Source: Eubacterium sp.
Lineage (GTDB): Bacteria; Bacillota; Clostridia; Oscillospirales; Acutalibacteraceae
NCBI GenBank assembly: GCA_017450645.1
Contig: JAFSTE010000027.1
Coordinates: 1-54,659, forward strand
Direction of reading: 5' to 3'
Length of the DNA: 54,659 nt
The position numbers were made by a program, and so were the translations under genes. Shown piece after piece: positions 18,172 through 24,709 of the stretch (its first letter is position 1; every line of letters begins with the position of its first letter). The notes beneath the pieces were generated by a model. It saw only the letters and a list, made by a program, of their open reading frames with translations. It ran no database searches and was not told the DNA's origin.

Positions 18172-19398
18172 ATGTATATTAAAAGACATTTAGAAAATCA
18201 AATAATTGAATCGTCTAAATATTACCCTGTTGTAATGGTTTGCGGAGCAAGGCAGGTTGGTAAATCAACTCTGCTTAATCATCTGAGAGAAGAAAGCAGA
18301 AAGTATGTTTCTCTTGACGATATGAATGCAAGAAGATTGGCGGAGAATGACCCTACTCTTTTTTTTGAAACCTACGGTTTGCCGATTCTGATTGATGAAT
18401 TTCAAAGAGTTCCCTCTATTCTGTTAGAGATAAAAAGAATAGTTGACGAAAAAGCTTTGAACGGAGAAGCTAACGAAGGTTTATTCTGGCTAACAGGTTC
18501 TCAAAAGTTCAAAATGATGAAGAATGTTTCCGAATCATTGGCTGGTCGAATTGCTGTTTTTGATTTGTCCTCTTTCAGCAATTCCGAATTAGTCGGTAAT
18601 GATGCGAGCCTCTTTAAGCCTGATCTTGATTCTGTCAAAGAAAGAATGAAAAGCGCCAAAAAGAAAAACATTCATCAGGTTTATGAACGTATTTTCCAGG
18701 GCGGTATGCCAAAAATTAATACTACAGACATCGACAGAGAACGTTATTACTCCGATTATGTCAACACCTATCTTGAAAGGGACATTAAAGAGCTTTCTCA
18801 AGTAGGTAAGTTAAATGAATTTTATGACTTCCTGGTATTTATGGCTGCAAGAACTTCACAACAGTTGAAGTACAGCGAAATAGCAAATGCTATTGGAATT
18901 TCGGCACCAACGGCAAAAGAATGGGTTAGTATATTAGAGCGTTCAGGCATTATCTATATTCTCAAGCCCTATTATTCAAACATTTCTAAGCGACTCGTTA
19001 AAACGCCTAAGATGTACTTCTTAGATACCGGTCTTGCTGCATATTTATGCCGATGGCCCAATGCTGAGACGTTGGAAAGCGGCGCGATGGACGGAGCGTT
19101 TTTAGAAACCTATGTAGTAAGTGAAATCGTAAAGAGTTACTTCAACGCAGGTAAAAGAGCTGACTTATACTACTACAGAGATGTTGATGGTAAGGAAATA
19201 GATCTACTTATTATCGAAGGCAATAGCATCTATCCTATCGAAATCAAAAAGAGTAAGAACCCTGCTAATCCTGATAAGAATTTATCTGCTCTGCAAAAGT
19301 TTGGTATGGAGATTAAACCTGAGCTAATTCTTTGTATGGCAGAGGAGCTAATTCCTTATAACAGAGATGCCTGGTTGTGTCCGATAAGTGTTCTTTAA
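18172..19398 (+). CDS. AAA-family ATPase with DUF4143 C-terminal domain
   Basis: A 408-residue protein of the widespread AAA_14/DUF4143 family. Walker A is GARQVGKS (25-32), Walker B LPILIDEFQ (70-78), sensor-like FWLTGSQKF near 105-110. The DUF4143 part follows, with a winged-helix-like segment (KYSEIANAIGISAPTAKEW) and a PD-(D/E)xK-like stretch: EIDLLIIEG then YPIEIKKSKN near the end. The biochemical role of this family is not established. It has its own strong promoter and terminator at the right end of the element. A defence, toxin or maintenance function is possible but unproven. Confidence 0.85.
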   Translation: MYIKRHLENQIIESSKYYPVVMVCGARQVGKSTLLNHLREESRKYVSLDDMNARRLAENDPTLFFETYGLPILIDEFQRVPSILLEIKRIVDEKALNGEANEGLFWLTGSQKFKMMKNVSESLAGRIAVFDLSSFSNSELVGNDASLFKPDLDSVKERMKSAKKKNIHQVYERIFQGGMPKINTTDIDRERYYSDYVNTYLERDIKELSQVGKLNEFYDFLVFMAARTSQQLKYSEIANAIGISAPTAKEWVSILERSGIIYILKPYYSNISKRLVKTPKMYFLDTGLAAYLCRWPNAETLESGAMDGAFLETYVVSEIVKSYFNAGKRADLYYYRDVDGKEIDLLIIEGNSIYPIEIKKSKNPANPDKNLSALQKFGMEIKPELILCMAEELIPYNRDAWLCPISVL

Positions 19399-19414
19399 CT
19401 CAAAAAATCATTGA

Positions 19415-19458
19415 AGCCAAGTGTAAAGTTTTTGACTTTACGCTTGGCTCTTTAATTT
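19415..19458 (+). terminator. Terminator of the ATPase gene
   Basis: AGCCAAGTGTAAAGT (19415-19429) pairs with ACTTTACGCTTGGCT (19435-19449) around a 5-base loop, 15-bp stem with one G-U pair, followed by CTTTAATTTT. Lies 17 bases after the stop codon. Confidence 0.85.
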
Positions 19459-19516
19459 TGCCAATGCTTGATTTTTGGCTTGGTTATGCGGTTTTTCGAA
19501 GTTATGTAGCAGCGCT

Positions 19517-19618
19517 TCAAAAATTGTTTTGCTGGTATTGAACGCTTTCCTCAGAAGCTGCTTCCATCTTAAAACGGTTAAGAGCCTCCTTAGCCTCAGG
19601 AACTGTGTTTTTTGCCAT
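19517..19618 (-). pseudogene. N-terminal half of the interrupted SASP gene
   Basis: Minus strand from ATG 19618, preceded by GAGGTG, reads MAKNTVPEAKEALNRFK then MEAASE, the N-terminal third of an alpha/beta-type SASP. After Glu23 (19552-19550) the frame enters element DNA and continues only as ESVQYQQNNF before TGA at 19519-19517, a 33-residue chimera. The break falls in the conserved segment (EAASE|VGVN) that in this family contains the germination protease recognition site. Transcription from the native promoter would now run into the right end of the element. Partner half: 6997-7117. Confidence 0.93.
19535..19560. other. Attachment site attR of the integrative element (core CCTCA 19549-19553)
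   Basis: Boundary between element and SASP N-terminal codons. It shares CCTCA with 7113-7117. The element-side arm carries ATTGAAC (19537-19543), inverse of the arm in attL. In the joined attP, the two 7-bp arms lie seven bases either side of the central GA. Confidence 0.8.
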
Positions 19619-19843
19619 TTTAATACACCTCTTTTGCTGTTTATTGCAGGGCAACGATGCAAGCCGTATTACGCCCTGCAAACATTTTGCCTTGCAAGTT
19701 TATTTTGTGCAGTGTATCGCAAAAAATCATTTGTAAATTTTAGCAAAAATGCGGGCGGTGCATTATTTACAATTTAATTACGATATTTAAAATGTTGTTG
19801 TTATGCATATATATAATATAATTAATGTGAGGATTATATTTGT
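19619..19843. promoter_or_regulatory. Upstream region and leader of the SASP gene, with a 9-bp-arm hairpin
   Basis: About 225 bases without a gene. The inverted repeat TTGCAGGGC (19644-19652) / GCCCTGCAA (19673-19681), with a 20-base loop, would form in the SASP mRNA leader or act as a dyad 26-63 bases before the start codon. A forespore sigma-G promoter is expected here, but I could not match the consensus convincingly. Confidence 0.45.
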
Positions 19844-19963
19844 TTGATATTACCCAAGGATTATAACGACGGCAAGATTACAGCCAAGAAAAAGGGTAAT
19901 TGCAAGATTTATATCTTTGCAAACAACGGTATGCTTAAATCAGTTAAGGTAACTGTAAAATAA
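19844..19963 (+). pseudogene. Remnant of a bacterial Ig-like (Big_2-type) domain protein
   Basis: An open stretch reads LPKDYNDGKITAKKKGNCK then IYIFANNGMLKSVKVTVK and TAA. DGKITAKKKGxCKIxVxA...G...VKVTVK is the closing strand pattern of a bacterial Ig-like domain found at the C-terminus of secreted clostridial proteins. Only ~39 codons remain, without a credible start or signal peptide, so this is a decayed 3' end of a surface-protein gene. It is followed by a hairpin (19976-19997). Confidence 0.65.
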
Positions 19964-19975
19964 CATTATAAGTAT

Positions 19976-20004
19976 GGGAGGGTCTCTGTGCCCTCCCTTA
20001 GTTT
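19976..20004 (+). terminator. Hairpin after the Ig-like remnant
   Basis: GGGAGGG and CCCTCCC form a 7-bp stem with an 8-base loop followed by TTAGTTTT. Probably the terminator of the lost surface-protein gene. Confidence 0.55.
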
Positions 20005-20023
20005 TAACTATATGCGATTATTC

Positions 20024-20048
20024 GGGCGGGCGTGGAAAGGCGCCCCTA
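20024..20048. repeat. Dispersed palindromic unit ending CCCCTAC
   Basis: GGGCGGGCGTGGAAAGGCGCCCCTAC; imperfect hairpin of the same style as 6882-6903, 24683-24705 and 43748-43774. Confidence 0.45.
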
Positions 20049-20126
20049 CTTTTATTAACATTATTATTGTATATGCGGCGATTAGTTGTTATAATGGGCT
20101 TGTAAATAGTATTTGGGGTGATGTTA

Positions 20127-21953
20127 ATGAAAAAGGACAAAAATAAAAAGCCGATACTGTTTTTTGTAATTTTGATTTTGTGCGCAATCGTATTTTTTGC
20201 GGTGATGGAACTTGCCAAAAACACTGTTATTGGTTGGATAGTTGCAGCCGTATTATTTGTTTTGTACGCGGTGGCGGAAGTAAAAATAATCAAGGACAAA
20301 AAGTGGTATGTAAGGCTGCTTTGCCGGGTGTGCTTTTTTGCACTGCTTGGCGGCACTATGGCGCTAACACAGCCACCGTACAAATGCGTGCCCGCGGTTG
20401 ATAACAAAAACCCTGCCGTTACCGAAGTTGTAAGCGTTAACGAGGGCGATTTAACGGGCGTATTAAACGCGGACAAAAGCGTTGAGGTTTACGCGGGTAT
20501 CCCCTACGCTGCGCCACCCGTCGGCGAGCTGAGGTGGAAAGAGCCGCAAGCTCCCGAAAAATGGGACGGCGTTCGCGCCTGCGACACCTTTGCGCCAATG
20601 TCTATGCAGCACCGCGACAGCGAGATTATGAACTCGCTTACGCGCATTGTGGGCTATCACGATTATAAAATATCCTTAAAAGACAACTACCGCGAGCCTA
20701 TGAGCGAGGATTCGTTGTACCTTAACGTTTGGAAGCCTGCAGGCGACATCAAGGACGCGCCGGTGCTGTTCTTTATTCACGGTGGCGCGCTCACTTCGGG
20801 ACAGTCGTATTCAAAAGAATTCCGCGGCGAGGATTTGGCTAAGAAAGGCATTGTTGTTGTAACCTGTGCATACAGGGTTAACGTTTTTGGCTATATGGCT
20901 GACGAAGAGCTTGCAAAGGAATCGCCAAACGGCACAACCGGCAACTACGGTCTGCTTGACCAGATTGCCGCGCTGAAATGGGTTAACGAAAATATTGCAG
21001 ACTTCGGTGGCGACGCTTCAAAAATCACGATTGCAGGCGAATCCGCAGGCTCATCGAGCGTCAACGCGTTGTGCGTTTCACCGCTTGCAAAGGGCTTGTT
21101 CCGCTACGCTATCGGCGAGAGCAGCGGTATCACCGCAAAAACGCCTTACCACACCTTCAGAGCGTTTGACGAAGCTCTTAAACAGGGTAAAAAAACATTT
21201 GAGCATTTCAATGCAAAAAGCATTGACGACCTGCGAAAACTCCCTGCGGAGGAGCTTGTTAAAACCTCGGCAGACAACAGCGCAATGACAGTTGACGGCT
21301 ACGCAATTGCAGAGCAGCCTTACCTTACCTACCAAAAGGGTAATAACAACGAGCAGGCGCTGCTCAACGGCTACAACTCACACGAGGCAAACGTGTTTAA
21401 CCTGTTTAACAAGGTTGACAAAGCAGGTTATGAGGACACGCTCGGCAATATGTTCGGCGACTATGCCGAGGAGGTTGAAAAGGCGTTCCCTTATGACAGC
21501 GTTAAACTTGATTACGACTTTGCTGTTGAGGCTGGCGGCGAGGCAAAAGGCACATACGACTATATACTCGGCGGCGCGTGGTTTGCATACAGCCACAAGA
21601 CGTGGTCCGACTATATGGCGGCGCAAAACAAGCCGGTTTACTTTTACTATTTCAGCAAGGACAACAAGTCGCTGCGCGCTAACCACGGCGGCGAAATGCC
21701 GTACGCTTACGGTAACTTGTGGCGCCATGCTGACAAGTATGACGTCACGGACAACGAACTGTCTGACACAATGCAAAACTACTGGGTTAACTTTGTTAAG
21801 ACGGGCGACCCCAACGGCAAAGGCCTGCCTGAATGGGAGCAATACACAAAAACGCAAAACAAGGTTTTACAGCTTGACAGCGAGGTCAAAATGATTGACG
21901 ACCCTTACAGCGTGCTGTACCCGATAATCGACAAATCGCAAAACGATAAATAA
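20127..21953 (+). CDS. Membrane-anchored type B carboxylesterase
   Basis: A 608-residue protein. Three N-terminal hydrophobic segments (about 10-30, 33-54, 64-80) precede an extracytoplasmic alpha/beta-hydrolase of the carboxylesterase B / p-nitrobenzyl esterase family. Hallmarks are YAGIPYAAPPVGELRW (~122-137), EDSLYLNVW, oxyanion-hole FIHGGALTSG (~217-225), GNYGLLDQIAALKWV, the nucleophile elbow GESAG (Ser306) and a late His in NHGGEMPYAYG. The N-terminal membrane module is unusual, as most family members are soluble or have a simple signal peptide. ATG 20127 follows GGGGTG six bases away; earlier in-frame GTG/ATG codons overlap that site. Substrate unknown. Monocistronic, between two terminators. 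Confidence 0.92.
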   Translation: MKKDKNKKPILFFVILILCAIVFFAVMELAKNTVIGWIVAAVLFVLYAVAEVKIIKDKKWYVRLLCRVCFFALLGGTMALTQPPYKCVPAVDNKNPAVTEVVSVNEGDLTGVLNADKSVEVYAGIPYAAPPVGELRWKEPQAPEKWDGVRACDTFAPMSMQHRDSEIMNSLTRIVGYHDYKISLKDNYREPMSEDSLYLNVWKPAGDIKDAPVLFFIHGGALTSGQSYSKEFRGEDLAKKGIVVVTCAYRVNVFGYMADEELAKESPNGTTGNYGLLDQIAALKWVNENIADFGGDASKITIAGESAGSSSVNALCVSPLAKGLFRYAIGESSGITAKTPYHTFRAFDEALKQGKKTFEHFNAKSIDDLRKLPAEELVKTSADNSAMTVDGYAIAEQPYLTYQKGNNNEQALLNGYNSHEANVFNLFNKVDKAGYEDTLGNMFGDYAEEVEKAFPYDSVKLDYDFAVEAGGEAKGTYDYILGGAWFAYSHKTWSDYMAAQNKPVYFYYFSKDNKSLRANHGGEMPYAYGNLWRHADKYDVTDNELSDTMQNYWVNFVKTGDPNGKGLPEWEQYTKTQNKVLQLDSEVKMIDDPYSVLYPIIDKSQNDK

Positions 21954-21956
21954 TTA

Positions 21957-21987
21957 GAGGCTGAGTTAATTCTCAGCCTCATTTTTT
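21957..21987. terminator. Bidirectional terminator between convergent genes
   Basis: GAGGCTGAG (21957-21965) / CTCAGCCTC (21972-21980), perfect 9-bp stem, 6-base loop, followed by ATTTTTTG. It lies between the esterase (plus) and the GNAT gene (minus). Confidence 0.9.
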
Positions 21988-21988
21988 G

Positions 21989-22414
21989 CTATATTTCGGG
22001 CTTTGGAAGCACCTTTTTGTAAACATTTTCGGTTTTGCCCCCGCTCATATTGAGCGTGCCGATTAAATCGTACTTAAGCTCTTTGCAAAGGGCATTCATT
22101 GTTTCGTTTTCGCTGTCGCACGACAGCATTACCTCGTCAAAAAAGCGTTCCTCCATCTGCCTTTGCCATATCAGGAGCGTAAGCTTACCGTCGCCGAGTC
22201 CGCGAAACTGCTCTTTAATAAAGATGCGGTTAATAAACGGCGTTTTCTCTTTAAAGTAGCCGTACTGCAACCAGCCTGCAAATTCGTCCTGCTCGTAAAT
22301 CAAAAGCACCTGCGAATTATCCGCCCAGCGCCTGAACTCGGAGCTTGTGATTGAATTATCTATATCGCGCACCTTGTCGTAATCCGACTCGGCAGCGTAT
22401 TTTACCTTCATCAT
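21989..22414 (-). CDS. GNAT-family N-acetyltransferase
   Basis: A 141-residue acetyltransferase of the GCN5-related superfamily. The acetyl-CoA pyrophosphate loop is FIKEQFRGLGDGKLT (the R/Q-x-x-G-x-G/A type), preceded by the beta-4 strand INRIFI and followed by the helix and C-terminal strand expected of the fold. Substrate cannot be inferred. It starts two bases after the HAD gene stop, so it is the last gene of the lspA-rluD-HAD-GNAT string. Two adjacent ATG codons (22414, 22411) are possible starts. Confidence 0.85.
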   Translation of the reverse strand: MMKVKYAAESDYDKVRDIDNSITSSEFRRWADNSQVLLIYEQDEFAGWLQYGYFKEKTPFINRIFIKEQFRGLGDGKLTLLIWQRQMEERFFDEVMLSCDSENETMNALCKELKYDLIGTLNMSGGKTENVYKKVLPKPEI

Positions 22415-22416
22415 AA

Positions 22417-23274
22417 TTATATATTTCCTTTAATAATATCCTCGTCCGCCTGCCCGCTCATAATGTACTCGAGTAAATCCGCAACGCAGCCGTTATTACA
22501 GTGGCACGCCTCGAACTTACAAATCTTATGTATCGCCGACGGCGCCTGACCTGCGCAAGCGGGAAGCCCAACGGTTTTGAGCATATCCCAGTCGTTATAG
22601 TAGTCGCCGATTGCCGCTACATGACTTTTTTCGATACCGAGCATATCGGCAAGGCGCATAATTCCAACGCCCTTGTGGGTATCCTTTTGAAGCATTTCGA
22701 GCGTTAAAACCGACGACAGCATAAAGTTAGCGTCGGGGTTTTCCATCTCTTTAATAAGGTTATTAAGCTTTGCGATAGTGAACGGATTAGACCAGAAGAT
22801 AACCTTCATCCAGCCCTCCTCGGGCACTTCGTCAAAGGACTTAACATATTCGTGATTTGACTTATCAAAATGCGTGGTTGTTTTTTGAAAAAGACCGCTT
22901 TTAACAACATAAACATAGTCGTCAAAATACACTCCGATATCAACGCTTTTAAAGATATCGTCAAACTCTTTAGATATGTATTTTACAAACTCGCGTCCCT
23001 TAGGTCCGATAGTGTTGCGCCAAATCATTTCGCGCTTGCGGTAATCATACAGACCGGCGCCGTTTAACACAACCGCGGGCTGATTAGCAGTAGTACGGTT
23101 GTAATTACGCTCAAGAGACGACTGAAGTCTGCCCGACGCGAGCGTAAAGTTGCCGCCGAGACTTGTAAACTTTTCAATCGCGTCCTGATTACGCTTAACA
23201 GGGCGTCTTATTTTGTTGTTAAGAGTGCCGTCGATATCCGACACAACAAGCCAGTTTTCAAATGTTTTTTCCAT
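22417..23274 (-). CDS. HAD-superfamily hydrolase, Cof-type phosphatase
   Basis: A 285-residue cytosolic phosphatase of the Cof/YidA subclass (HAD IIB cap). Motif I is VVSDIDGTLN (nucleophile Asp13, acid/base Asp15); motif II is TLASGR (~39-45). Motif III lysine is likely in the QKDTHKGVG segment, and motif IV is AIGDYYNDWDML (~222-233). Members dephosphorylate sugar phosphates, nucleotides or cofactors, so the substrate stays open. It is four bases downstream of the RluD-type gene on the same strand. Confidence 0.9.
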   Translation of the reverse strand: MEKTFENWLVVSDIDGTLNNKIRRPVKRNQDAIEKFTSLGGNFTLASGRLQSSLERNYNRTTANQPAVVLNGAGLYDYRKREMIWRNTIGPKGREFVKYISKEFDDIFKSVDIGVYFDDYVYVVKSGLFQKTTTHFDKSNHEYVKSFDEVPEEGWMKVIFWSNPFTIAKLNNLIKEMENPDANFMLSSVLTLEMLQKDTHKGVGIMRLADMLGIEKSHVAAIGDYYNDWDMLKTVGLPACAGQAPSAIHKICKFEACHCNNGCVADLLEYIMSGQADEDIIKGNI

Positions 23275-23278
23275 TAAT

Positions 23279-24193
23279 TCAGCCTTCTAATTTTTTAAGA
23301 AAGTTTGTGAAATATTCGGGAAGCTCGCTCTCAAATTCGAGCCACTCCCCTGTTCTCGGGTGAACAAAGCCTATGTGCTTTGCGTGCAGGCATTGACCGT
23401 TGAGTTCGGTAATAACCTTTTTGGGACCGTACACCGCATCACCTGCAACGGGATGACCGATATGCGCGCAGTGCACGCGAATCTGGTGCGTGCGCCCCGT
23501 TTCAAGAACGCAGCGTATATGCGTAAAGTCGCCGTACCTTCTGATAACCTCAATATGAGTAACGGCGTTTTTAGAATTTTTAAGCGTTACCGCCATCTTT
23601 TTTCGGTCCTTGGGACTCCTGCCTATCGGCTGATTGACGGTCAGCTTATCCTCTTTTATATTCCCGTAAACCACCGCCTCGTACGCGCGGGAGAAGGAAT
23701 GCTCTTTAATCTGCTCTGCAAGTGAAAGGTGCGCCATATCGTTTTTGGCAACAATCAGAAGCCCTGAGGTGTCCTTGTCGATACGGTGGACGATACCGGG
23801 ACGAATAACGCCGTTTATGCCCGAAAGCGAGCCCTTACAGTGATGCAAAAGCGCATTGACGAGCGTTCCGTCGGGATTGCCGTTTGCAGGATGCACGACC
23901 ATACCCTTAGGCTTATTGACAACAAGCAAATCCTCGTCCTCGTAAACTATATCAAGCGGTATGTCCTGCGGCTGTGCTTCAAGCTCCTTAGCGTCGGGAA
24001 CGGTTACGACAATAGTGTCGCCGGATTTGCATTTATACTTTTTGCTCTGTATTTCGCCGTTAACCGTAACGCCGCCCTCGTCTGCGATACGCTGAATTGC
24101 GGAGCGCGTAAGCTCGCCGCAGAGTATGGACAGCAGCTTGTCGAGCCTTTCGCCGCTATACTCGTTTTCGACAACAAAGGTAAGCTTATTCAT
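23279..24193 (-). CDS. RluD/RluA-family pseudouridine synthase
   Basis: A 304-residue enzyme converting specific uridines in 23S rRNA (or tRNA) to pseudouridine. An N-terminal S4 RNA-binding domain (ERLDKLLSILCGELTRSAIQ, ~15-60) is followed by the catalytic domain, with the active-site Asp139 in HRIDKDTSGLLIVAK and the C-terminal GRTHQIRVH motif. It overlaps lspA by eight bases. The lspA-rluD pair is a conserved Bacillota arrangement, which supports an RluD-type/YlyB-like identity. Confidence 0.94.
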   Translation of the reverse strand: MNKLTFVVENEYSGERLDKLLSILCGELTRSAIQRIADEGGVTVNGEIQSKKYKCKSGDTIVVTVPDAKELEAQPQDIPLDIVYEDEDLLVVNKPKGMVVHPANGNPDGTLVNALLHHCKGSLSGINGVIRPGIVHRIDKDTSGLLIVAKNDMAHLSLAEQIKEHSFSRAYEAVVYGNIKEDKLTVNQPIGRSPKDRKKMAVTLKNSKNAVTHIEVIRRYGDFTHIRCVLETGRTHQIRVHCAHIGHPVAGDAVYGPKKVITELNGQCLHAKHIGFVHPRTGEWLEFESELPEYFTNFLKKLEG

Positions 24194-24671
24194 CCTTCTT
24201 ACCCTCGTCCTTTTTAAACGCGTCTACAATTAAATAGCATATCAGCACCGCAGCGCCGAGCGTTACCGCGCTATCGGCGATATTAAACACCGCAAAGTTA
24301 ACGAATGTTGGCTCGATAAAATCAATAACATATCCGTTAAGCGCGCGGTCAATAAGGTTGCCGAGTCCGCCCGACACAATAACGCCGAGGCTCCAGTATG
24401 TCCAGAGCGAAGTGCATTTATTCTTAAACATAAACCAAAGCACACCCGCGCAAACAACAACCGTAAGCACTATAAACACCCACCTTGCGCCCGAGAGCAT
24501 AGAAAACGCCATACCCGTATTCTCCGCATAGCGAAACTGCACCACTCCGGGAATAAAGGTGATGATTTTTCCGCCCGACAGATAGTGCAGGGCAAGGTAT
24601 TTAGTTAGCCGGTCAAACGCGACGATAAGTATAATCATCACCGCGCAGGAAATGTGCTTGATATTTTTCAT
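24186..24671 (-). CDS. lspA: Lipoprotein signal peptidase II (LspA)
   Basis: A 161-residue membrane aspartyl protease that cleaves signal peptides from lipidated prolipoproteins. Four hydrophobic segments are visible. Conserved features: DRLTKY near the N-terminus, the NTG-AFS motif, GNLIDRALNGYVIDFI and FNIADSAVTLG. The last two carry the two catalytic aspartates. The start lies 38 bases after ileS, with a palindromic repeat between them. The C-terminus is lysine-rich. Confidence 0.96.
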   Translation of the reverse strand: MKNIKHISCAVMIILIVAFDRLTKYLALHYLSGGKIITFIPGVVQFRYAENTGMAFSMLSGARWVFIVLTVVVCAGVLWFMFKNKCTSLWTYWSLGVIVSGGLGNLIDRALNGYVIDFIEPTFVNFAVFNIADSAVTLGAAVLICYLIVDAFKKDEGKKDE

Positions 24672-24682
24672 ATTATTCAGGC

Positions 24683-24705
24683 GGGCGGATATTATCCGCC
24701 CTTAC
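24683..24705. repeat. Dispersed palindromic unit between ileS and lspA
   Basis: GGGCGGATATTATCCGCCC, a 9-base-arm palindrome followed by TTACAAA. Same style as the CCCTAC units elsewhere. It may attenuate ileS-lspA readthrough. Confidence 0.5.
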
Positions 24706-24709
24706 AAAG

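Larger units (their letters stand above)
7113..19553. mobile_element. 12.4-kb serine-recombinase integrative element carrying type I RM and Kiwa, inserted in a SASP gene
   Basis: One unit is 12,436 bases (7113 to 19548), flanked by a 5-base direct repeat CCTCA and by the two halves of one SASP gene. Contents in order: large serine recombinase (minus), 50-residue small protein (minus), XRE regulator, hsdM, hsdS, hsdR, kwaA, kwaB and an AAA/DUF4143 ATPase (all plus). The interior is clearly AT-richer than the flanks. No relaxase, coupling protein or type IV secretion genes are present, so transfer would depend on other means. Excision would rebuild the SASP gene exactly. Confidence 0.88.

Noticed and set aside
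7113-19553. Conjugative element (ICE) or prophage
   Set aside because: No relaxase, coupling protein, secretion ATPase, capsid, portal or terminase gene is present among the nine genes.
7113-19553. Integration into a tRNA gene
   Set aside because: No tRNA lies at either end; the ends fall in the two halves of a SASP gene.
19438-19662. 74-codon minus-strand ORF across attR
   Set aside because: It overlaps the SASP N-terminal half in a different frame. The SASP frame has the ribosome site and a clear family match.
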